NCBI GenBank assembly: GCA_023362775.1
Contig: JALMGJ010000008.1
Span: 37,188,501 to 37,252,500 of the forward strand
Origin: Charina bottae
Taxonomy: Eukaryota; Chordata; Lepidosauria; Squamata; Charinaidae
Direction of reading: 5' to 3'
Length of the DNA stretch: 64,000 nt
Position numbers and translations under genes: made by a program. This document shows, piece by piece, positions 56,268 to 64,000 of the stretch. The notes beneath the pieces were generated by a model. That model saw only the letters and a list, made by a program, of their open reading frames with translations, was not told where the DNA came from and did not search any database. The first letter of the stretch is position 1. Every line of letters begins with the position of its first letter.

Positions 56268-56830
56268 GTTTGGCAAAAACCGAAGCAACCATCAGTTGCA
56301 ATTTCGATAGAATCACAATATTTAATCAATTAAATAAGGTTCCACTTGTTGATATAAAAATAACCTTGTAGAGAAACTTTCTCCAAATTAAGAAGAGCCC
56401 TACTGGACAGAGTTAAGATCCAAGACAAAAATATCCTGCCAAAAGCTTAGGGAAAAGCCACAGAACAGAGTGCTCTGCTGAAGCTTCTCAACTGATTTCC
56501 CTCGTAAATATCTTGACATTTTTTTTAGTTCCGGTATTTTTATTATTTGCCAAGATACATCAAATCTGAACCTACTTATAACATTCAATATAACACAGTT
56601 TGTATCTGTGTTATATCTGTGGCAGTTTATACACTGCCATCCAGACTTCTGCAATGCAACTCTCACTATCTCATGCCATTGACAATGCTGGTTCGGGCTA
56701 ATAGGAACTGGAGTCCGAAACATCTACAAAGCACCAAGATGCCCACCTATCACCTAATAAAAATAAACTCTCCCACACCAAAGTTCAAATAGTCAATAAA
56801 CAGCAGTATACCAGGGAAACTGAATAATAG
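56268..56830. other. No clear feature
   Basis: Intronic sequence. GTGTTATATCTGTG-type repeats near 56600 are local only. Confidence 0.4.
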
Positions 56831-56832
56831 CT

Positions 56833-57250
56833 TGTCATCTCCTGGTTAGACTACTGCAATTCACTTGACAAGAGGTTGCCCTTGAATATGACCTGGAAGC
56901 TATAGTCGGCACAGTACGTAGATACCAGATGGGAATCCGTTTAACAGAGAAACAGTTTCTGGGCCCAATTTGTGGGACTGTGGGACTGTCTGCTCCAGGT
57001 AAAATCTGCCTACACAATACAATTGGGGCAGAGATCAGGATGGCCACACCCTGTTAACATTCAGGACGGCAGTGGAAACCGTCCTGCAGCAGGGTCTTTC
57101 GTAAGGAGAACACCAATTAGATCAGCAGCAATACGAAGGTCTTCTGAGGTGCTTTTCTGTTTTAATTTGATTCTGATTCTGGTGTTTGCATGATTGTAAG
57201 CTGCACAGATTTTAAGCAGTAGGCAGCAAATGGCTGAATAAATGTAGCCC
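56833..57250 (+). mobile_element. Degraded L2-type LINE 3' part
   Basis: TAGACTACTGCAATTCACTTG is a decayed LDYCNSL-coding block, and ATTGTAAGCTGCACAGATTTT with GGCTGAATAAATGTA is the terminus. Confidence 0.55.
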
Positions 57251-57254
57251 ACAA

Positions 57255-57273
57255 TACACACACACACACACAC
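57255..57273 (+). repeat. (CA)n microsatellite
   Basis: CA dinucleotide run after the LINE terminus. Confidence 0.9.
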
Positions 57274-57294
57274 GCAATGCAATGCAATAAACAA

Positions 57295-58120
57295 AAATAG
57301 GAAACCAAAGTTATCAGAAGACTACAGAACTTGGGAGAGACTTAACTGGAGTAAACATCTGGAAAAAAGTTGTCACTTCCCATTGTTGACGTACAGGAAT
57401 GCATTTGTTTCAGAACAAATTTCATTCTTGGCGAAAGAGCATAATATCATAAAATAAATTTATGTTCTGGGCTTCTGTCAGAAGCAAGGCATAATCTCAA
57501 CTGTGGGAGTTAAGTTAGTAGAAAATGTCACTATATACGGAGGACAGAAATTGTGATGTACAAAATGTTCCTTTGGGCTTGAGGTTAGGTAAAATGACCC
57601 CTTGGATGTCCTCCAAGTTGGAAATTTTATATACAGCTCATTTACAGACCTTTTGCATCACAAGAGAGCATTTTTCTTCGCTGTATATAGAAAACCAAGA
57701 GCAAAAATTCAGCCCAGAAATAATTTACAATTCCAAGAACGGACTATGCTCTTGTTGGTCAAGTTAAACATTAACTTTTTGTTTGTCAAAGGGGAAAGAA
57801 ACTGGTCTTCACAGAATCCATCGCCTCCTGATGTTTAAGTCTGAAAGTGACCAAAGTGCTTTATCTAATGTAGCCATCAATATTCTGAAGTGCTGTTTTA
57901 TTAGCAGAACTTACGGATCAACATGCAACATGTCATTACAAAAATGCATTTACAAAAAGAAGCTGAAAGCATACTTCACCCTACATCTCCTATAAACAGT
58001 AGCTGGATTTACGTATCTCACTAAGCTATGATTTGGCTTAAGCTGAGCCATAAACTATAGTTTACAAACTGCAATGGCTGGGCTCATATTAAGGCTATGT
58101 AGTGCTTCAGATTCAAGATT
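57295..58120. other. No clear feature
   Basis: AT-rich sequence. ACTATAGTTTACAAACTG near 58055 hints at an old palindromic repeat. Confidence 0.4.
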
Positions 58121-58886
58121 AAAACATGCTTTGGAGTGACTTCCGGTGGGGACATGGCGGACTGAACAGCTGTGCCCGCGGGCTCAGTGGGCAGAACTGA
58201 CAAAGCAGCAATTTTTTCCCTGAAGCTTGTGTGGAAACACAAGAGAAATTTTTTCAAAATTACAAAAAGAGGCGACTTCAGACTTTTAACAGCAAGGAGT
58301 GTTTTTCTGGAAAAAGGAAAACACCTGGAATCACCCAATCTGTCCTCCGGATGGCTGCTTGCAGCCAGAAGATTGCAAACAGTGCTTCGCGTTCGACTGG
58401 TAAGAGCTAGCTGGGAGGCTGGGACGCCACCATTTCCAAGCCACGCTGTAGCCTTAAAGGGACACTAAGACCAGCCACCCCATTTCTAAATCACCCAATT
58501 TATATTTCTTTTAAGTACGCGTACCCTAAGAGAGGCTTTCTACAGCAAGGAGAAGTGGGTTCTCTTGGTGCTTATTATTTTTGGGATCAATCTTTTAAAA
58601 AAATTATTTTTAAGTTATGGACTTTGTTTTCCATCCAAACATTAAGGAGGATTGAGAGTAAATAATTGTCTCTCTGTTATTATTTTTGTACTAAATTTGA
58701 AGATATTAGCATTTTCCTACACGTTGAATCGGCTGTTTTGAACTTTCAGTTTTCTGCTTCTACTTTCCCTGGGGAACTGTCTGCATATCTCACTTTCGCT
58801 TACGTAAACACATTCCGGAATCCTTTCATATCTTCGACTTTCGCTGGTTAAGCTCCTAGGGGGTGCCATAATCTACTGCTTGAGAC

Positions 58887-59375
58887 ATGGAGGATTTTAA
58901 ACAGACTTTCTCTGACTTCCAACAAGATTTTAAACATATTATTTCTGATTCCTACCAAGTTTTTATGCAAGGCATTCAGGGCATTGTGGAAGATATGAGG
59001 TCTAAAATGTGTCATCTGGTTGGGGATGTCATAGATGAAACTGAGGAATTTAACAGCGACAGAAATGTCTCTTCTAAGAATGAGATTGGGACTTCTATTG
59101 AAATGCTGGATGAAGATCGGATAGTCGAGTTGAAGAAATTAAAGGAAGAGATCGAGTTGCAAGCCATAAGTGAAATTCATCTTCTGATGGAACGCCATGG
59201 AAAAGAAGGGGTTATTATGTATGGGAGATCTCCTGAAGAGGAGTCGGAGTTTTTGAGGGGAGCAGTTGGGCTGTTCGATTTTTTAAAGAAAAAAGCTTTG
59301 TATACATTGTGGGGATACGTAAATGCTCTGGTTTATTTTGAAGGGTTTAAGAATATTTATCTGGATTGCTTTTAG
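58887..59375 (+). CDS. Uncharacterised 162-aa ORF of L1-ended element
   Basis: An intact frame starting MEDFKQTFSDFQQDFKHIIS and continuing MQGIQGIVEDMRSKMCHLVG, an acidic and Lys-rich middle (LKKLKEEIELQ, heptad-like), then EFLRGAVGLFDFL and GYVNALVYFEG. No signal peptide, membrane segment or known domain is evident. The start codon and its context (GACATGGA) are conserved with the copy at 39632, and the C-terminal block with both other copies. It may be a remnant of a retroposon ORF1 coiled-coil region or a distinct accessory protein. It may not be expressed. Confidence 0.55.
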   Translation: MEDFKQTFSDFQQDFKHIISDSYQVFMQGIQGIVEDMRSKMCHLVGDVIDETEEFNSDRNVSSKNEIGTSIEMLDEDRIVELKKLKEEIELQAISEIHLLMERHGKEGVIMYGRSPEEESEFLRGAVGLFDFLKKKALYTLWGYVNALVYFEGFKNIYLDCF

Positions 59376-59567
59376 GGTTTGGCTGATTTAATTTATCTTT
59401 AACGATTTGAATTAAGATTATTAAGGTATAATAAAAATAATAAATGTCTGGTTTGGGGTTTAATATGATTAAGATTATTAAAATTGTATTATCAAGTACA
59501 ATGGCAGATAATTTATGTTTTTTAGTTTGATCTTTATTATAGTAGACAGGAATGTATAGAATAGTAA

Positions 59568-59693
59568 TAGGAAGGAAGGAAGGAAGGAAGGAAGGAAGGA
59601 AGGAAGGAAGGAAGGAAGGAAGGAAGGAGGCAGGGAAGGAAGGAAGGAAGGAAGGAAGGAAGGAAGGAAGGAAGGAAGGAAGGAAGGAAGGAA
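59568..59693 (+). repeat. (GGAA)n microsatellite
   Basis: About thirty GGAA/GAAG units with one GGAGGCAGG interruption near 59627, inside the L1-ended element. The reverse frame gives a Phe/Leu/Pro/Ser false ORF. Confidence 0.95.
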
Positions 59694-60238
59694 ATGTTAT
59701 CTTTGGGGGGAAAGTTGATTAGGAGATATATATCTTTTAATATAAGGGGAGGGAGCAACTGTATTTAGTGATTTTTGTAATGTCCCAATGGAATGATTTA
59801 TAGAAATAAGGTGATTTTGGTTTAATATAGAGTAAGGGATTGATTATGGAAAATTGTTGTATATCCTTGCTGTTAAAAGTCAGAAGTCACCTCTTTTTGT
59901 AATTTTGAAAAATTTTCTCTTGTGTTTCTACACTTTTTTAGTTTTTTCTTTTTTTTAGTTTTTTGTTTTTCTGTAGTTTTTATCTTTGCTTGAAACTTAA
60001 TAAAATTCTTTTAAAAAGACATGCTTCAGAATGTGTGAGGGCAGGCATGTACTGTAACATGCAGCACCTGTCTACAACTCCTTAAACAGCTGTGTCTTCT
60101 CCTTGGATTGTGAGGCTGCAGATGCTACATCATCTCACAAAAAGTTGCATTTGGCCTGAGTTGCATGTACTTGCATGCCCCCACATGCTCCAAAGCACTG
60201 TTTTGCCTTTGAATCTAAAGCACTACATTACCCTAGAA

Positions 60239-60480
60239 CAGGGCTTTCCAAAGTTTTTCCCGCGGCGACACACCAACCAGAAGTGCCGTCCTTGCGGCAG
60301 CGCGCAAAAAACCGGAAGCGCTGCTGCAGCTTTCGGGTTTTGCACACTACAGTTGGTGTGTCGCCGCGGGAAAACCCGGAAGCGCTGATGATGATCAGCG
60401 CTTCCGGGTTGTGTGGCGACACACCAGACTGTGTGTGGTGACACACTTTTGTGTCGCCACACACAGTTTGGAAAGCTCTG
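60239..60480 (+). mobile_element. hAT MITE, core B
   Basis: Starts CAGGGCTTTCCAAAG and ends AGTTTGGAAAGCTCTG. The exact 8-bp duplication CCCTAGAA lies at 60231-60238 and 60481-60488. The core is nearly the reverse complement of the copy at 37570. Confidence 0.94.
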
Positions 60481-60488
60481 CCCTAGAA

Positions 60489-61542
60489 TATACAACTTGC
60501 TTTGCCTTAAAGAGTATTTAAAACCAAATATAGACTGGGATAATGTGAAAACTCAGCCAATGATTTGGGCAATGATTAATTTGGAAACCAGGATGCCATA
60601 TTTACTACAACAAAAATTTAACTGCATGAGATTAACTTCCTGGGAGGAGCAAATTACTGATTACACTTCATTTATGAACATCTGCCTTCTGGGTCAATCT
60701 CTGGCACTTCCAGAAAAAAGGAGACCATGTGAAAAGACCTCTTGATGCAGAATAAAAGAATGACACTACCAGTCTGAGTAGATAAATTGGCCTAAATGTT
60801 TTAAGTTATTATCTGTGCATGTGAATCTTAAAGCAGGGAAAGTTGGTTGTTATCCTATGATCCACCTAGTTTTTAGTAGTCTTCAAATTTGACTCCTGCT
60901 GGTATCCTGGATACATTCATTTAGTTTTCTTGGCAACATTATGGAAGTGGTTTTCTATGGCTTTCTTCAGGTCATTTTTAAAAGCTTCTTAGTCTAGCCA
61001 TCAGCTCTGGGATCTTCTGTTGGTCTCCAAAAGGTTCAGACAAATATTCCATCACCCCAAAACCCAGCTAATCTCAGTCTTTACCTTTTAATTATTTTTA
61101 AAGACTGAAAAAATGAAGCTCACACTTAAAAAAAAAATCAAACCCAGTAATAGTTTGTGAATGGTTTGTTTTCGGTTCAGAGCTACTTTCCAATAGCCTT
61201 TTCAAGTTTGCAAACCTCTTTAACCATTTTGTGTACCTTCTTAACAACACTTCCGTAGATCTTATTCTGGCTAGGACTCATGGGAATTGGAGTCTAACCT
61301 TCCTGGAGGAGATAGGAAATCTGCCTTAAAGTATCATGGTAACAGCAAAGGGCTAATCAATATTCAGACAAGCAGGACAGATGGTTGGGATCTAAATAAA
61401 TCCTTCCAAAGCTCCCTTAAGGTTCAGAGGACAGAATGTGACTCCCAGGTGGAAGGAAAGATGCTGCAACACAGGTGAATCAGTACCTCCACAGAGATTT
61501 TGCCTGCATGCTTAAACCCTGAGTATTTAAAACCTGACAAGT
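60489..61542. other. No clear feature
   Basis: Intronic sequence. The short frames look like chance. Confidence 0.4.
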
Positions 61543-61551
61543 ATACACTGC

Positions 61552-62198
61552 GGAGTCCTTGGTGCTCTCTGAGCCTTGTTGTTTTCTTGCAGACGTTTCA
61601 TTGACAGGGTAGGCAACATCTTCAGTGCGAAAAGGGAGTGGGACTTGCTCTCTGTTTATATACCCTGGCTTGTCCTGCCTGTGTTGGTGGGGGTGTTGTA
61701 CTCTCCTTGGTAGTTCCTTAGTTGGGCTGTTTGCTGCTTGGTTGATTGACTGAGTTAATAGTTCCTTGATTAGGGTCTATTGTGTTGTTTGATTGCTCCT
61801 CTGGTGCTAATCTTGGTGTTAACCTTTGCCTATCTGGGTGCTGATTGCTGGCAAGGAGGTGTTCTGGTCTTCTGGCTTTTCTGTTGTCTTCTTATGAATG
61901 GTATGTAAATGTTGTTTACCTCTATGTGTCTGTTGATGGCTGCTTTGTCTGAGTGCCAAGCTTCCAGGAATTCTCTAGCATTTTTGGATTTGGCTTGGTT
62001 TAAGATGCTCACAGTTTCCCAGTTGAAAGTATGGTTAAGTCTGTCCACGTGTTGTGAGATTAAGGAGTTTTCATCGTGTCTTCTGACTGCTAGTTGGTGT
62101 TCATGGATACATTCTGCTAGTCTTCTGCCGGTCTGTCCTACATAGTGGCTCCTACAGTCCTTACACTGTATGTTGTAGATAACTCGTGTTTTAGCAGC
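61552..62198 (-). mobile_element. Penelope-like element, 5' truncated
   Basis: Flanked by the exact 9-bp repeat ATACACTGC (61543-61551, 62199-62207). The minus strand encodes a GIY-YIG endonuclease end, then a 3' UTR with TATATAAACAGAGAGCAAG and AATGAAACGTCTGCAAG. It is the same family as 56050-56255. Confidence 0.92.
61830..62198 (-). pseudogene. Penelope-like element GIY-YIG endonuclease fragment
   Basis: The frame reads [20 protein letters not shown], then [20 protein letters not shown] and LISQHVDRLNHTFNWE, and ends with EAWHSDKAAINRHIEVNNIY. It shows the IYN...HYVGQTGR form of the GIY-YIG fold, the paired cysteines CKDC and the later catalytic Arg/His/Glu region. The reverse transcriptase is lost by truncation, so this is a dead copy with a still-readable nuclease domain. 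Confidence 0.9.
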
Positions 62199-62207
62199 AT
62201 ACACTGC

Positions 62208-63349
62208 TTTACGAGATCTAGTGCTTCATTACCAACGCAGACATAGCATAGCCTCAACAGGGCTTTTAATCTTCAAAGCTTTGCACAATTCTCTACCTAC
62301 AGTACATGCCTCAGTATATTGTCTAGTTGCACCATCAAAAGATGCTATCTCACCTGTCCTGTCCTTTTACACATCTGTGTGTGCACATATACACACTCAC
62401 ACAGATATACACACCAACAGACTCTTACAGATAACTTGCTTAGATGTCGTATGGGCTATAAGCCAGGGGTGTGCAACTTGATGCCAGGGGGCCCTAATGC
62501 ATCTACAGACATCACATCCTTGATGCCCACCAGACTTCCCATTCCACTGGCAGGGAATGATGGGAGTAGTTGGCCAAAAACTTGGACAACAGCAAATCGG
62601 GGAAGACTGTATACAAGACTGTTCTACTATCTTTTACTGAGATTAAATCAATTGTCCTGTAAAGGAAGTTCAGGAATTGGAAAGCACTGGGCTAGATACT
62701 GTATACTGTTCTTTTAAACCTCCATTTTATGAAGCTTTCTTCCCACCATTTCTTTAAGCTGACCACAATAATTTCATTTAAAACTCTAGAATTGCTGTCT
62801 ACAACTTAAGCCATAGAAAGAATGGAATTTATTTCCATGGAAAAAAAGCCTACTGCTTTAATAATAATTAAAAAAGCCCAGGAAATGTTGTCTGTCATGT
62901 CTCTTTTTCCCTCCTGAAGAAAGCCACCTATTCCTAAGTAATTTCCACCAATTTCTCAAGAGGCAGAGGGGTGGAGGCCTTGTTTTATCAGGAATATACA
63001 GAAGCAGATGATCCTCCACGATTTCCAATTGTGCTCACAGCATCACCAGCTCAACAAATGACATTGTGATCTCCAGTAAAAGTTTCCAGAAACCATCTGA
63101 TTCACATTCGACTTGATCTATTCCCCCTCTACAGAATTAGGACAGGAGGCTGTGGGGGATTAATACAGAAGATGCTGTTGCCACTTTTATAAACTGACAG
63201 AACTCTCTTGATCCTGCAAGCAGGCAGAAGAGGCCAACAGAAACTCAAGAGAGCCAGCCATTAAGGTACTAGAAAATCTACTGATTAAGAAAGAGGAGAA
63301 GCTCATCTTGTGGTTTTAAAACAAGAACACTGCAAAACAAAGCAAGTCA
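62208..63349. other. No clear feature
   Basis: AATCTTCAAAGCTTTGCACAATTC near 62270 could be a decayed LINE (FKALHN). CCAGGGGTGTGCAACTTGATGCC at 62464 looks like a hAT left end, but no right end was identified. Confidence 0.35.
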
Positions 63350-63357
63350 GCTTAAAC

Positions 63358-63492
63358 CAGTGTTTCTCAATCTTGGCAACTTTATTATGTGTGGACTTCA
63401 ACTCCCAGAATTTCCCAGCCAGCATGGCTAGCTCGGTAATTCTGGGAGTTGAAGTCCACACATCTTAAAGATGCCAAGGTTGAAAAACACTG
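63358..63492. mobile_element. Palindromic hAT MITE
   Basis: Starts CAGTGTTTCTCAATCTTGGC and ends GGTTGAAAAACACTG, with arms GGACTTCAACTCCCAGAATT. The exact 8-bp duplication GCTTAAAC lies at 63350-63357 and 63493-63500. Related to 47999-48118. Confidence 0.93.
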
Positions 63493-64000
63493 GCTTAAAC
63501 TATCTGCTTGGGAGCTGCTATCATGAACTCCACAACTGGACAAGTGGGAGACTAGCACTGCCTGGCACCAAAGCAATTATCAAAGTTTAGTCGGTAATAT
63601 TTTCCTTTTTCTCAAAAACAAGCTGAGAAAACTGCAGTGCACTTGTGCAGAGCACATTTAAAAAGAGCTAAAAACAGATTGAAGTATATTCGGTGGTACT
63701 TATATCCTGATAAATACCCCTTGGGACTTCAGCTCTTGGAGTTTACCTTCAGGAAATCACATGAATTCTGGGAGTTGAAGTCCACCCATCTTAAAGATGC
63801 CAAGGTTGAGAAACACTGGCTTAAACTATCTGCTTGGGAGCTGCTATCATGAACTCCACAACTGGACAAGTGGGAGACTAGCACTGCCTGGCACCAAAGC
63901 AATTATCAAAGTTTAGTCGGTAATATTTTCCTTTTTCTCAAAAACAAGCTGAGAAAACTGCAGTGCACTTGTGCAGAGCACATTTAAAAAGAGCTAAAAA
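63439..64000 (+). repeat. Tandem duplication, 326-bp offset, truncated by window
   Basis: The text 63439-63674 recurs at 63765-64000 with only a few differences, all seen in the MITE arm (CACACATC against CACCCATC; TTGAAAAAC against TTGAGAAAC). The left breakpoint lies inside the right arm of the palindromic MITE. The second copy reaches the window edge. Confidence 0.92.

Larger units (their letters stand above)
58139..60018 (+). mobile_element. Non-autonomous L1-ended element with small ORF, copy 2
   Basis: Begins ACTTCCGGTGGGGACATGG, a GC-rich 5' region, and ends CTTGAAACTTAATAAAATTC plus A-tail. The flanking repeat ACATGCTTTGGAGTG (58124-58138) and ACATGCTTCAGAATG matches at 12 of 15 bases. 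Most of it aligns colinearly with the element at 38665. It carries one intact ORF (58887-59375) and a (GGAA)n expansion. No reverse transcriptase or endonuclease. Confidence 0.85.

Noticed and set aside
59537..59758. Ser/Phe/Leu/Pro repeat protein
   Set aside because: It is the reverse frame of the (GGAA)n microsatellite.
1..64000. CRISPR array or prokaryotic operon
   Set aside because: The direct repeats present are transposon copies and microsatellites. Gene structure and repeats are those of a vertebrate.

Overview
The window looks like squamate reptile (lizard or snake) nuclear DNA. It carries Sauria-type tRNA SINEs, a second tRNA SINE family, 5S-derived SINEs, BovB/RTE, L2-type and L1-type LINEs, Penelope-like elements with GIY-YIG coding remnants, an R2-group LINE tail, short solo LTRs and many hAT and Tc1/mariner elements. 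All protein-like frames longer than the exons below belong to mobile elements or are chance frames. The species cannot be named from this sequence.

The only host gene I can support is AFF1 (AF4), on the minus strand. A 121-bp exon at 16879-16999 encodes the N-terminal motif ending GEPYK. The next exon, 13508-14371 (864 bp), encodes the Ser/Pro-rich stretch with the family motif QQKPTAYVRPMDGQDQ. The two exons join in phase 0 across a 2.5-kb intron. Everything above 17000 is 5' of these exons (at least 47 kb of upstream intron or flank). Everything below 13507 is downstream intron. AFF1 is a scaffold of the super elongation complex; these two exons cover the region that in AFF4 docks P-TEFb.

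The introns are built almost entirely by transposition. Target-site duplications (TSDs) can be read directly for many insertions. (1) hAT MITEs (8-bp TSDs) fall into families sharing the end CAGAGCTTTCCAAAC, a GC-rich CAGGGGT family, and short palindromic CAGYRTTTCTCAA elements. (2) A Tc1-like transposon at 21914-23507 has 199-bp inverted repeats and a broken transposase. (3) There are three Penelope-like insertions (TSDs 9-12 bp), one with an inverted second 3' end. (4) An L2-type LINE at 51818-53224 has a 10-bp TSD. (5) L1-ended non-autonomous elements lie at 14870, 38665, ~53300 and 58139; three of them share a previously unfamiliar ORF of about 160 aa. (6) Short LTRs (about 245-290 bp), BovB fragments and SINEs fill much of the rest.

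The most interesting items are the small-ORF L1-ended family, the modular and chimeric hAT MITEs, the inverted Penelope unit, a double L1 3' end inside one TSD, a nested stack at 37.2-40.95 kb, a CpG-richer unique block near 7.9-8.45 kb, and a near-identical tandem duplication running off the right edge. I found no defence system, CRISPR array, operon or intact autonomous transposon.
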